Shown: positions 18,773 through 27,569 of the stretch, one piece after another
Layout: each line of letters starts with the position of its first letter
Position numbering within the stretch: the first letter of the stretch is position 1
DNA from: Limnohabitans sp. INBF002
GTDB taxonomy: Bacteria; Pseudomonadota; Gammaproteobacteria; Burkholderiales; Burkholderiaceae_C
NCBI RefSeq assembly: GCF_027924905.1
Contig: NZ_AP027055.1
Coordinates: 434,001 to 498,000 of the forward strand
Direction: 5' to 3'
DNA: 64,000 nucleotides
Notes under the pieces: model-generated
Seen by the model: the letters and a program-made list of their open reading frames with translations, nothing else
Database searches by the model: none
What the model was told of the DNA's origin: nothing
Made by a program: the position numbers and the translations under genes

Positions 18773-19174
18773 ATGTCTACAGGTCTTCAATCAATTAGTT
18801 CATCTTCGGCGCAAACTCGCCAAGTTTTGAGCGCGCTGGCTCCGTCTGCAGCTAAAGGTACTGCACCTGCGTCATCTGCTGCACCTGTCAGTCAAGTGGC
18901 CAAAGAAAACTTTGCCAAAAAAGCAGAAGTTGGCTCTGACTTGCAAAAATTGCATGAATCCATTCAGGCTTCTGTTGAACGCCTGAATGCCATGATGAAA
19001 GACAGCGGTCGCGACCTCAATATTGGTATCGACAAGGCCTTAGGCGGCCCCGTGGTGACGGTACGCAATGCTGAATCTGGTGAAGTGGTTCGTCAAATTC
19101 CCAATGAAGTGGTTGTCAAGATGGCGCACAGCATCGAAGCCTTCAAGGGCTGGCTGCACGATGGCAATGCTTGA
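18773..19174 (+). CDS. flaG: FlaG family protein
   Basis: 133 aa. Small protein found beside fliD/fliC in polar flagellates, where it affects filament length. The FlaG core is at the C-terminus: LNIGIDKALGGPVVTVRNAE, EVVRQIPNEVVVKMAHSIEA. The N-terminal third is Ser/Ala-rich and probably flexible. The ATG at 18773, preceded by GGTGG, is preferred over an upstream TTG. A near-consensus sigma-28 promoter precedes it, so it is a late gene. Confidence 0.9.
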   Translation: MSTGLQSISSSSAQTRQVLSALAPSAAKGTAPASSAAPVSQVAKENFAKKAEVGSDLQKLHESIQASVERLNAMMKDSGRDLNIGIDKALGGPVVTVRNAESGEVVRQIPNEVVVKMAHSIEAFKGWLHDGNA

Positions 19175-19191
19175 TGCATTAAATGCATCAA
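19171..19191. repeat. 21-base palindrome at the end of flaG
   Basis: TTGATGCATT-A-AATGCATCAA overlaps the flaG stop codon. The arms are perfect but AT-rich and the loop is one base. An A-run and no T-run follows on the plus strand, so terminator function is doubtful; a protein-binding site before fliC is possible. Confidence 0.6.
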
Positions 19192-19206
19192 ATTTCAAAA
19201 AAAACC

Positions 19207-19233
19207 TCAAGTAATTTCTGAACCAGTCGATTC
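19207..19233 (+). promoter_or_regulatory. candidate sigma-28 promoter of fliC, overlapped by an inverted repeat
   Basis: TCAAGTAA, 11 bases, GTCGATTC: correct FliA spacing, five of eight matches in each half. It lies 75 bases before the fliC ATG. The repeat AACCAGT-CGATTC-ACTGGTT (19221-19240) overlaps its -10. Confidence 0.5.
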
Positions 19234-19308
19234 ACTGGTTATCAGGAAATCAAAAAGAACTTCTGACCTTTTTTCAACCCAATGTGATCTACCCCTTAGG
19301 AGAACATC

Positions 19309-21408
19309 ATGACAGTCATTAATACAAACGTGAAGTCGCTCGTCGCTCAAGACGCGATTATGAAAAACAACCGTGCCTTGTCGACCTCGATGCAACGTCT
19401 GTCGACTGGCAGCCGCATCAATTCGGCCAAGGATGACGCTGCTGGCTTGGCCATCAGCACTCGTATGGACTCACAAGTTCGCGGCTTGAGCATGGCCATC
19501 CGCAACGCCAACGACGGCATCTCTTTGATGCAAACCGCTGAAGGTTCGATGGACGAAGTGACAGGTATCTTGCAACGCATGCGTGAGTTGTCTGTTCAGT
19601 CTGTGAACGGTACTAACAACGATTCAGATCGCGTAGCTTTGAATGATGAGATCACGCAACTCAAGTCTGAAATTGATCGTATTGCCACAACGACAGAGTT
19701 CAACAATCAGAAACTGTTAGACGGTTCTTTCAAAGACAAAAAACTACAAATTGGTGATAAGTCTTACCAAACAATGCAAGTTGACATTGGGTCTGTCAGC
19801 ACCAAAGACTTGGGCATGGCATCGGGTTCCTTTGATGGCCAAACCTTGGTGGGTAACCGCGTAGCGTTGACAGCTTTTGATAAAGGTGATGTCATGATCA
19901 ACGGCCAAGAATTGGCCAAGTTTGATCCAACAACGTCTAAGGATGATCTCGAAGATTTGATCCAAAACATCAACGAAAACGTTGACAACGTGACTGCTTC
20001 AGGCTTTAACACCGTGGTTGCCAAGCAGATAGGTACTGGTATCACGACCGACGGCCAGTTCAAAATTCAAGTGCAAGCTTTGGGTGCTAGTGCTGCTACG
20101 ACATACAGCATCTCGGCATCAGAAAATATGCAAGAGTTGGTGGACAACATCAACAATGAAGCTGGTGCAGTAGTACAAGCTAGCATCAATGATCAAGGTA
20201 AGTTGGTCTTGAGCAACAACACAGGTGCAACCATTAAAGTTGCAGATGGTTCAGGCAGTGCGAACAGTTATGAAACTGCGTCCGGTTTCAATCATGGAGC
20301 TACAGCAGCTGCCTATTCGACTTTCACTGGTTTCCTGAAGTTAGATTCCGATGACGGCAACCCTATCCGTATTGAAGCAGGCAACCGTCAAGGCACTGCA
20401 CCTGGTAGCTTGACTGATTTGGCAAGCTTGGGCTTCCGTGAGGTGAGCTCTAACTACAACAAGGCACAAGATGCTTACACCGTTACTGGTACAGCTTTGA
20501 CTACAGCAGGTGTTACAACAGCCTGGGGTCAAACAGACATCAATATCAACGGCGTAGATATTTACGATGCAGATATCGCTACTACGACTTTCCAAGGTAA
20601 GTTGGATGCGATCAATAACTTCTCTGAACAAACTGGCGTGATTGCATACGCTCAGTTAGATAAAACATTTACTTTCACAGCAGGCAACCTCAAAGGGATG
20701 ACTGCAGCTGACAAGATTTTGTTCAACGGTGTTGAAGTATTCTCTTCAACGGGTACTTCTACGACACTGTCGGCTCTTGCCACTGCGATCAACACCAAAA
20801 CAGGCACAACAGGTATTACAGCTGAAGCAGATGGATTCAATTTGAGATTGACGGGCACCAATGTCCAATCGTTGAAAATTGACACGAGCAACACTGGTGG
20901 CACTTCTGCTCCAACCGTATTTGCCGATAACCAGCAAATTTTTGCATCCATCCGTCTTGATTCCGCAAATAATAGTCCTATTAGCATTCAGTTGGGTGAT
21001 GATGCAACTGTCGCTGAGCACGGATTCCTCGAGCAAAACGTTGGAGCTGCTGACTATCAAGTAAACGCTGCAGCGTTGGGTGTGGGTAGCGGTCAAAGTT
21101 TGACAGGTTTGAATGTCAGCACCGCAAGTGCTGCTACTGCAGCCATCTCAACTATTGACAATGCCATCGAGAAAGTTAGCTCTATGCGCAGCAAGTTGGG
21201 TGCGATGGAAAACCGCCTCAACAGTACAGTCAATAACCTGAGCAACATCGTGACTAACACGCAAGCATCACGTAGCCGCATCCAGGATACTGACTACGCA
21301 TCTGAAACCACAGCTTTGGCTAAGGCTCAGATCATCTCGCAAGCGGCAACAGCGATGTTGGCTCAGGCCAACCAGCAGCCACAAAGCGTGTTGTCTTTGC
21401 TCAAGTAA
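19309..21408 (+). CDS. fliC: FliC, flagellin (699 aa)
   Basis: Filament subunit. Canonical N-terminus (VINTNVKSLVAQDAIMKNNR, LSTGSRINSAKDDAAGLAIS) and C-terminus (MENRLNSTVNNLSNIVTNTQ to QPQSVLSLLK). The middle, about residues 170-580, contains Flagellin_IN-type segments (ININGVDIYDADIA, MINGQELAKFDP). It is visibly AT-richer than the hook genes and longer than a typical ~500-aa flagellin. Likely sigma-28 dependent. It is convergent with the glycosylation operon and shares a terminator with it, so it is a likely substrate of the TPR-glycosyltransferase there. Confidence 0.97.
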   Translation: MTVINTNVKSLVAQDAIMKNNRALSTSMQRLSTGSRINSAKDDAAGLAISTRMDSQVRGLSMAIRNANDGISLMQTAEGSMDEVTGILQRMRELSVQSVNGTNNDSDRVALNDEITQLKSEIDRIATTTEFNNQKLLDGSFKDKKLQIGDKSYQTMQVDIGSVSTKDLGMASGSFDGQTLVGNRVALTAFDKGDVMINGQELAKFDPTTSKDDLEDLIQNINENVDNVTASGFNTVVAKQIGTGITTDGQFKIQVQALGASAATTYSISASENMQELVDNINNEAGAVVQASINDQGKLVLSNNTGATIKVADGSGSANSYETASGFNHGATAAAYSTFTGFLKLDSDDGNPIRIEAGNRQGTAPGSLTDLASLGFREVSSNYNKAQDAYTVTGTALTTAGVTTAWGQTDININGVDIYDADIATTTFQGKLDAINNFSEQTGVIAYAQLDKTFTFTAGNLKGMTAADKILFNGVEVFSSTGTSTTLSALATAINTKTGTTGITAEADGFNLRLTGTNVQSLKIDTSNTGGTSAPTVFADNQQIFASIRLDSANNSPISIQLGDDATVAEHGFLEQNVGAADYQVNAAALGVGSGQSLTGLNVSTASAATAAISTIDNAIEKVSSMRSKLGAMENRLNSTVNNLSNIVTNTQASRSRIQDTDYASETTALAKAQIISQAATAMLAQANQQPQSVLSLLK

Positions 21409-21423
21409 GCATATCGCTCAATC

Positions 21424-21452
21424 AAAAAAGCCGGGTTTATCCCGGCTTTTTT
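21424..21452. terminator. bidirectional rho-independent terminator between fliC and the pse operon
   Basis: A six-A run, GCCGGG, loop TTTAT, CCCGGC, then six T. The symmetrical A and T runs allow it to stop both fliC (plus) and the convergent glycosyltransferase operon (minus), whose last stop is at 21467. Confidence 0.92.
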
Positions 21453-21466
21453 GTGTTCTAGGCAGG

Positions 21467-23068
21467 TTAAAGATCAGCGGCAATTTGAGGTAACACTGAG
21501 TCAATGATTTGCCCTACTTCTGGGCGATACAGCTTGACAGAATTGTTTGGATACCAAGGGTATTGAGTTTGACCTAGCAAGACCCACGGATGCCCATTTG
21601 GCAAAAATAAACTGAGTGGAATACCTACAGCCATCGAAAACTGCGCTACGGCTGTTCCTGCAGAAACCACATGATCCAAACTTCCAATTAAGGATGTCAA
21701 AGCGTCTAGATCGTTCATTAAATCAACGTCTTCCCAGCGATGAATCTTCATACCAAAAGCATCTTCTGCTGCAAAGAGTTCACGCTCACAGTCTCCGTAC
21801 TGGAGGTTGACAAACTCAACTTCATTACGCATCTCAAAAATGGGTCCCCACGATGAGAGTGGCGTGTAGTGTTGGTTACGCTGAGCGTTCAACGTGCCGC
21901 TACGCCAACATATGCCAATCTTTGGTTTTCTCGAGTTGATTCGCGCTTGAAAATTTGCCACCTGATTTGAATCTGGCACCAAGTATGGCGATGCTTTGCT
22001 GAAGTCCTGAATAGTACGTCTGTAAATTCCAAGCAACGACCCTAATGGAATATGAAAGTCGTAGTCTTTTATGACAGGTAGACCATTAGGTGGGCTGTAA
22101 AACGCCTGCGTACGTACAACACATTTCGGAAAAGATCGTTGCAATGTCGTAACTAACCGAGGATCGCATTCAATGATTACATCGTTGTGATCTTCGAGTA
22201 AATCACGAAGTGTGGGCATGAACATGAGTTCATCGCCCAAACCTTGTTCACGCCAAACCATGAGTTTTTTCCCGGGTATGGGCTGGCCTTTCCACTGAGG
22301 TACCTCGAATTTTCTTTTCGGTGTTCGACTTTGCATATCAGTCATTACAAAGCCATGGTCGTAATAATCCCACGCCTTATCAAGTTGGCCGAGTTTCATA
22401 TATTCGAAACTCATTCGGTATTTCAAATCAGATTGAGCGGGGCTGTCTTCAGGGCTTTTTTCTAAACATTCGTTATAGATCGCCAGGGCATTTTCGGGTT
22501 GGTTTATTTCTCCAAAAATATTGCCAATGTTCGATAGTGCGTTGATATTTTTTGGGTCCAGATCTAGCGCGGTTTGGAACGAGATCAGTGCATCCTGTCG
22601 CCTCCCCAAAGCCAGCATGACCGACCCCATATTTTGGTGAGCTTTTGAATCAAGTGGCTTCAATGACAATGCTTGCATGGCATAAAACGCAGCATCAGTG
22701 AATTGATTGTTTTTACCGGCAGCACAGCACAGATTGATCCATGCCTCATAGTCATCATTTTTTTTCCCAACGTACTTTTTGAAAAACTGAATGGCTAGGT
22801 CAAACATGCCTAATTGCATGTAAGTCACGCCGCAATAGTTCAAGATATTGATTTCTTCAGGGAAATCCTCATGAAGCTTATAAAAAATATCCGCAGCTTC
22901 ATTGAGTTTTCCTTGGCCGTAATAGGTCACGCCTAACTCAATTCGTACCTCAGTTGATTTGGGTAGCTCTTTCAATAGCTTCAATAAGCTTTCAAGCGAT
23001 TTTTGCAGACGGCCTGCCTTACGGTCTGTTCTTGCCTGAACAAAGCGCTTAGATTGAAGTTTGTTCAT
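21467..23068 (-). CDS. TPR-glycosyltransferase, FlmG-like candidate flagellin glycosyltransferase
   Basis: 533 aa. Residues about 1-250 are TPR repeats (for example AWINLCCAAGKNNQFTDAAF and NPKNINALSNIGNIFGEIN-type units). Residues about 265-533 resemble a GT-B heptosyltransferase-like fold (KLMVWREQGLGDELMFMPTL, KIGICWRSGTLNAQ, DHVVSAGTAVAQFSMAVGIP). The TPR plus GT layout matches Caulobacter FlmG, which transfers pseudaminic acid to flagellins and recognises them with its TPRs. It is the last gene of the pse operon, 6 bases after pseB, and lies next to fliC. No Maf-type transferase is in the window, so I infer this is the transferase. An ATG at 23068 was chosen; a GTG one codon earlier is also possible. 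Confidence 0.75.
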   Translation of the reverse strand: MNKLQSKRFVQARTDRKAGRLQKSLESLLKLLKELPKSTEVRIELGVTYYGQGKLNEAADIFYKLHEDFPEEINILNYCGVTYMQLGMFDLAIQFFKKYVGKKNDDYEAWINLCCAAGKNNQFTDAAFYAMQALSLKPLDSKAHQNMGSVMLALGRRQDALISFQTALDLDPKNINALSNIGNIFGEINQPENALAIYNECLEKSPEDSPAQSDLKYRMSFEYMKLGQLDKAWDYYDHGFVMTDMQSRTPKRKFEVPQWKGQPIPGKKLMVWREQGLGDELMFMPTLRDLLEDHNDVIIECDPRLVTTLQRSFPKCVVRTQAFYSPPNGLPVIKDYDFHIPLGSLLGIYRRTIQDFSKASPYLVPDSNQVANFQARINSRKPKIGICWRSGTLNAQRNQHYTPLSSWGPIFEMRNEVEFVNLQYGDCERELFAAEDAFGMKIHRWEDVDLMNDLDALTSLIGSLDHVVSAGTAVAQFSMAVGIPLSLFLPNGHPWVLLGQTQYPWYPNNSVKLYRPEVGQIIDSVLPQIAADL

Positions 23069-23074
23069 CACGTT

Positions 23075-24079
23075 TTAAACCGTTTGTGCGAGTTCTTGTA
23101 ACTGCGCAACGCTTAGAAAATCTGGATTGGTTCCTGAGTCGTATGAGAAGTCAGCAGCGATTGGTTTCGCACCATGCTCGTTGATGTAGGCTGTCCGCTT
23201 TTCAGGCTGGCTTCCAGACAAGATGGCGTAGTATTCGCCAAGGTCAACTGTGTTTGGACTATCACTGAACGTGATCATTTCTTCGTGAATTTTTTCGCCA
23301 GGACGAATTCCAACAATCTCAAGTTTGCACTCAGGCGCTATGGCCTTCGCAACGTCTGTGATGCGATAAGACGGAATTTTTGGCACAAATATTTCACCGC
23401 CAAGTGCCTTTTCTAAAGCCCACAGCACCATCTCCACGCCGTCATGCAGGGAAATGTTGAAGCGTGTCATTTCAGGGTGAGTGATAGGAATAACACCTGT
23501 TTTTGCTTTTTCTTTAAAGAATGGAAATACTGAGCCACGAGATCCCATGACGTTGCCATATCTCACGACAGAGAAACGAAGATCACGAGTACCTTTGAAA
23601 TTGTTAGCTGCAATAAATAATTTATCGCTGCAAAGCTTGGTTGCACCATACAAGTTGATAGGTGCTGCCGCCTTGTCTGTAGACAGTGCCACCACGCGGC
23701 GTACGTCATGATCTAAGCAGGCGTCAATGACGTTTTGTGCACCAAGCACGTTGGTTTTGATGAATTCAAATGGGTTGTATTCAGCTGCAGGTACTTGTTT
23801 GAGGGCGGCTGCATGCACAACTGTGTCAATACCTTCCATTGCGCGATAAAGACGTTCTTTGTCGCGCACATCGCCAATGAAGAAGCGAAGAGCTGGGTAT
23901 AAGTGTGGAGGAAATTCCTGTGCCATTTCGAACTGCTTCAGCTCATCACGGCTATAAACAACCAGACGTTTAATCTTGGGGCAATGGTCAAGTACCGAGC
24001 GCACAAACGCTTTGCCAAATGATCCCGTACCTCCGGTGATGAGGATGGATTGATCGCAGATGTCTAGTTCTTTTTGCAT
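23075..24079 (-). CDS. pseB: PseB, UDP-GlcNAc 4,6-dehydratase (C5-inverting)
   Basis: 334 aa from ATG 24079 (a TTG four codons upstream would give 338). First enzyme of CMP-pseudaminic acid synthesis. An extended SDR: nucleotide-binding ILITGGTGSFGKAF near the start, VVHAAALKQVPAAEYNPFEF, and the catalytic region ALSTDKAAAPINLYGATKLC with Lys and Tyr. FSVVRYGNVMGSRGSVFPFF is typical of PseB/FlaA1. Separated from pseI by 69 bases, the largest gap in the operon. Confidence 0.95.
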   Translation of the reverse strand: MQKELDICDQSILITGGTGSFGKAFVRSVLDHCPKIKRLVVYSRDELKQFEMAQEFPPHLYPALRFFIGDVRDKERLYRAMEGIDTVVHAAALKQVPAAEYNPFEFIKTNVLGAQNVIDACLDHDVRRVVALSTDKAAAPINLYGATKLCSDKLFIAANNFKGTRDLRFSVVRYGNVMGSRGSVFPFFKEKAKTGVIPITHPEMTRFNISLHDGVEMVLWALEKALGGEIFVPKIPSYRITDVAKAIAPECKLEIVGIRPGEKIHEEMITFSDSPNTVDLGEYYAILSGSQPEKRTAYINEHGAKPIAADFSYDSGTNPDFLSVAQLQELAQTV

Positions 24080-24148
24080 AAGAGTGTCCAAAAATTGACA
24101 GGCTGAAGTAGCCAGTTAATAAGGAGCATTTCTCATGCCAGCTTAAAT

Positions 24149-25198
24149 TTAAGCGATAGAGTCCCAATCTACGGGGGTTGCAGCCTGTATGGCTCGTGTC
24201 ACTTTTTTGCCAATCACGGCATCTAGGTGCTTTGGCGCAAGGCCGTAGCCTGGTCGCACACTGCGCACATCTTGATGGCTGACCACATCGCCTGGCTTTA
24301 GGTCGTTGACAAAGTACAACGAGCGACGGAACTTTACATTGGCTTGCTCGCTGGACTTTCTACCGTAGTCCACCTTGCCTAGCGCGTGCCAAGCAGTTTT
24401 TGCACCCGCACAGAGTGCTTTCATGTCTTGTGGTTCTAAAGAGAAACTGTCGTCTGGTCCGCCACCCTTGCGGTCGAGGGTGAAGTGCTTTTCGATGATG
24501 GCGGCACCCAGCGCGACGCTGGTGATGGCGGTTGTATTGTCAAGTGTGTGGTCAGACAAACCCGTGACTAATCCAAAACGCTGAATCATGTCGGTGATGG
24601 TGTGTAGGTTGTAGTCTTCTGCAGGTGCTGGATAGCCACTAACGCAATGAAGAATGGCCAACTCTTTGCAGCCACCTGCACGAGCGGCATCAATGGCCTC
24701 TTGAATTTCTTCCGAATCAGCCATCCCCGTAGAGATGATCATGGGTTTGCCGGTGCTGGCCGCGTATTTGATGAGTGGTAAATCAATAGCTTCAAATGAC
24801 GCAATTTTATAAGCCGGTGCATTCAAGTCTTCTAATAGATCAATGGCAGTGCGGTCAAATGGCGAGCTGAAAATGGTGATGCCGAGCTTGTTGGCATGGT
24901 CGAACAAGGGCTTATGCCATTCCCAAGGCATATGCGCTTCTTCGTACAAGTCGTAAAGCGTGCGTCCATTCCACAATCCACCATGAATTTTGAAATCATC
25001 TCTGTCGGATGGCAGTGTGATGGTGTCGGGTTTGTAGGTTTGCAATTTAACGGCATCTGCACCAGATTTTTTGGCTTCTTCGATGATGCGCAATGCAGTT
25101 TCAAGCTTACCGTTGTGATTAGCTGAAAGTTCGGCGATAATATAAGGTGGGTAATAAGGGCCGATTGGCCTTTTATTAATGGTGATCGGGTAAATCAT
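24149..25198 (-). CDS. pseI: PseI, pseudaminic acid synthase
   Basis: 349 aa. Condenses 2,4-diacetamido-2,4,6-trideoxy-altrose with phosphoenolpyruvate. NeuB-family barrel with PPYIIAELSANHNGKLETAL, ADAVKLQTYKPDTIT, GLSDHTLDNT and IIEKHFTLDRKGGGPDDSFS, followed by a C-terminal SAF/antifreeze-like domain (FVNDLKPGDVVSHQDVRSVR). The neighbouring pseB, C, G, H and F indicate pseudaminic rather than sialic or legionaminic acid. It starts one base after the pseH stop. Confidence 0.93.
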   Translation of the reverse strand: MIYPITINKRPIGPYYPPYIIAELSANHNGKLETALRIIEEAKKSGADAVKLQTYKPDTITLPSDRDDFKIHGGLWNGRTLYDLYEEAHMPWEWHKPLFDHANKLGITIFSSPFDRTAIDLLEDLNAPAYKIASFEAIDLPLIKYAASTGKPMIISTGMADSEEIQEAIDAARAGGCKELAILHCVSGYPAPAEDYNLHTITDMIQRFGLVTGLSDHTLDNTTAITSVALGAAIIEKHFTLDRKGGGPDDSFSLEPQDMKALCAGAKTAWHALGKVDYGRKSSEQANVKFRRSLYFVNDLKPGDVVSHQDVRSVRPGYGLAPKHLDAVIGKKVTRAIQAATPVDWDSIA

Positions 25199-25199
25199 G

Positions 25200-25751
25200 T
25201 TATTGATCGCCTTTTACTTTTAATTTAATTAGAATTTCTGACCTTTTTGCACGCCACTCTTCCAAGAGGATACTTAGCCTGATTATGTCAATAAATTTTT
25301 CTTCATAGAGATGATGAGATTTAAACACCCCCTCGATTTGGAAACCGAATTTATCGTGAAGATTTATTACAGATTTATTAAAATCAAGTACCTCACAATA
25401 AAGTTTTCTAAGTTGTAACTGATCGAATGCGTGATCAAGTGCCAGGAGCTCCATTCGTGAGCCGCAACCAACTGGTGCTTCTGGCGCAGCATAAAATGCC
25501 CACGCTGCATTCTTATTTAAATAATCTATCTGGCTAAATCCAACTACTCCATAAGGAGTCCCATCCTGCTCGTACATGAATTGTTTCTGATTTTTTTGAT
25601 CCTTAATCTTATTCCACCAAGCTAAGTGCTCTTCATTAGAAATTTCATGCCGTGAGTACATATTAGCCTTTACAAAAGGTGAATTCCTCCAGGTTAATAT
25701 TAATGAGAGTTCTTCATTTTTTATTTCACGCAAAATTCCAATTTTCTTCAT
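25200..25751 (-). CDS. pseH: PseH, GNAT N-acetyltransferase
   Basis: 183 aa. Acetylates the 4-amino group of the amino-altrose intermediate, using acetyl-CoA. GNAT features: ILTWRNSPFVKANMYSRHEI near the start, PYGVVGFSQIDYLNKNAAW, and the LRKLYCEVLDFNKSVINLHD / KFGFQIEGVFKSH motif near residue 140. It is strongly AT-rich compared with neighbours, suggesting a different origin or relaxed codon use. It lies 13 bases after pseG. Confidence 0.88.
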   Translation of the reverse strand: MKKIGILREIKNEELSLILTWRNSPFVKANMYSRHEISNEEHLAWWNKIKDQKNQKQFMYEQDGTPYGVVGFSQIDYLNKNAAWAFYAAPEAPVGCGSRMELLALDHAFDQLQLRKLYCEVLDFNKSVINLHDKFGFQIEGVFKSHHLYEEKFIDIIRLSILLEEWRAKRSEILIKLKVKGDQ

Positions 25752-25764
25752 GATTATCTTTCGA

Positions 25765-26868
25765 TTATTTTTTGAGTTTCAATTGTGCGATCACAAGTTG
25801 CAGTCCAAATCCCTTCGTAATTCCGCTTGAAATACAAATTAGTCTATCTAAGCTCGATGGATTTTCATTGATAAAAGTGATTTTTCTTTTCATTGATTCA
25901 GCTAGATTATTATTTTCAGATTCTGAAATAAGTAATGCTGCTCCAATTTTATGAAGATGTAGTGCGGTACTTTTTTGATTCTCTGCCAAAGATAGTAGTA
26001 GCGTTGGTAATCCTAAGCAGCATCGTTCCCAGTTTGTTGAGCCTGCTGCGCCTATGGCTAGGTCGCTTTCTGCCATTAATTTGGCCATATTGATTTCATT
26101 AACTAAAATCCTAGTATTCCAAGGCATTAGTTCGGCTTGCATGCGTACATTGGCTATCCACGGAGCGTGCGGTCCCATGACAACTGTTATTTGGCAATCG
26201 TCTGGTAGTGGGCACTGGCACAAAGATTTAAGCACTTCTGTAGTTTTGTTGTCTTTATCCACTCCACCCATAGTTATGAGTAAATTTTTGACTTTGGGGC
26301 GCGCACGCCTAGCAAGACTAGTTTCGCGCAATGACGAAAATTCAGGGCGTAGCAATGCATATCGAGGGCCAATCAATGCGGTCGTATGGGCATGTACCAG
26401 CTCTTTGTAGTCTTCTGCAGTTCGTCCTAGGTTTTGGTCTAGTAGCAAGTCGCAGTCATGAACGCGATCAGCTAAATCGTCAATTACCATCAGTTGCTGG
26501 CAGTGAGAGCGCATGGCTTTTTCCCAGCGCTGATCCAAAGCATAGTGGTCCACCACTAACCAATCCACAGCTAGTTTGCCGATTGCTTGTTGCGTGTCTG
26601 CGGCGTCAGTGCACCAATCGGTGCCCAACCATCTTGCATGATGAAGTGTTGTATCAGGCGTCTTTAGAGGCAGCTCGGCGAGTGCAGTAAGCGCTACAAC
26701 CTGATGTCCATGCTCTCGAATGAGCTCTAGCAAATGGCCAAGGTGTGCGCGGCAGATAAAAATGCAGTCTGCGCCTTGACGGCGCAGTGCATTGGCTAAC
26801 GTCAGACAGCGCATTACATGGCCAGTACCGATCTGAACCGACGCATCTGTACGAAATACGAATTTCAT
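25765..26868 (-). CDS. pseG: PseG, UDP-sugar hydrolase
   Basis: 367 aa. Removes UDP from the diacetamido sugar before condensation by PseI. GT-B-like fold beginning KFVFRTDASVQIGTGHVMRC, with LMVIDDLADRVHDCDLLLDQ and the C-terminal AIGAAGSTNWERCCLGLPTL. The ATG at 26868 is preferred over an upstream in-frame start because it overlaps the pseF stop (TAATG). The C-terminal third (about 25765-26000) is markedly AT-rich while the N-terminal half is not, suggesting a mosaic gene. Confidence 0.92.
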   Translation of the reverse strand: MKFVFRTDASVQIGTGHVMRCLTLANALRRQGADCIFICRAHLGHLLELIREHGHQVVALTALAELPLKTPDTTLHHARWLGTDWCTDAADTQQAIGKLAVDWLVVDHYALDQRWEKAMRSHCQQLMVIDDLADRVHDCDLLLDQNLGRTAEDYKELVHAHTTALIGPRYALLRPEFSSLRETSLARRARPKVKNLLITMGGVDKDNKTTEVLKSLCQCPLPDDCQITVVMGPHAPWIANVRMQAELMPWNTRILVNEINMAKLMAESDLAIGAAGSTNWERCCLGLPTLLLSLAENQKSTALHLHKIGAALLISESENNNLAESMKRKITFINENPSSLDRLICISSGITKGFGLQLVIAQLKLKK

Positions 26869-27569
26869 TAAAAAATCAATTCTACGGAGTTCATGCTTTG
26901 CAGCATCCATTCAGCGCGTTCCCAGTCTTCTTGGGTGTCTATGTCTTGTACGCGGTGTCTTGGTATGGGTATCGGTGCGGTTGCCTCTGTAAATAGGGGT
27001 AGATGCGCTAGCCAAGCATTTGCATGCCCCCAATAAAACTGCCCTGCATCGTGCCAAGCTTCAATCAAGTCTTGTGACCGTGTGTTGAAGTGTTCAGGCT
27101 GAAACATCTGAACCCGCTGGTCGGGTGTGATGCGAATGGCTCTTTGAATCGGAAAGGCATAGCTGGTAACTGAAAACGCATAGTCAGCACCGCTGGTTTG
27201 TAAGACGTCTAAGCCACGTCGCAGATCGCTGGCTTGCATGAAGGGTGCTGTTGCATAGATGCAGCAAACTTCATCAGTCGCAATGCCCTGGGCGTTGTTC
27301 CATTTAATCGCATGAGCAACAACGGGAATGGTGCCTGTGTGATCGTCGGATAGTTCGGAAGGGCGAACAAACGGGACTTCAGCGCCATGCGCAAGTGCAA
27401 CTTGCGCAATCTCATCATCATCCGTGCTGACGATGATGCGATCGAAGCATTGGCTAGCAATGGCCGCACGAATGGACCATGTGATCATGGGAAAACCACC
27501 AAAAAGTTTGATGTTTTTTCTGGGGATGCGTTTGCTACCACCACGTGCAGGAATGACGGCTAGTTTCAT
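26868..27569 (-). CDS. pseF: PseF, CMP-pseudaminic acid cytidylyltransferase
   Basis: 233 aa. Activates pseudaminic acid with CTP, the last step before transfer. N-terminal nucleotide-binding motif AVIPARGGSKRIPRKNIKLF, then IIVSTDDDEIAQVALAHGAE and EVCCIYATAPFMQASDLRRG, typical of the NeuA/PseF family. It overlaps pseC by 4 bases (ATGA) and pseG by one base, so the three are translationally coupled. Confidence 0.94.
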   Translation of the reverse strand: MKLAVIPARGGSKRIPRKNIKLFGGFPMITWSIRAAIASQCFDRIIVSTDDDEIAQVALAHGAEVPFVRPSELSDDHTGTIPVVAHAIKWNNAQGIATDEVCCIYATAPFMQASDLRRGLDVLQTSGADYAFSVTSYAFPIQRAIRITPDQRVQMFQPEHFNTRSQDLIEAWHDAGQFYWGHANAWLAHLPLFTEATAPIPIPRHRVQDIDTQEDWERAEWMLQSMNSVELIF

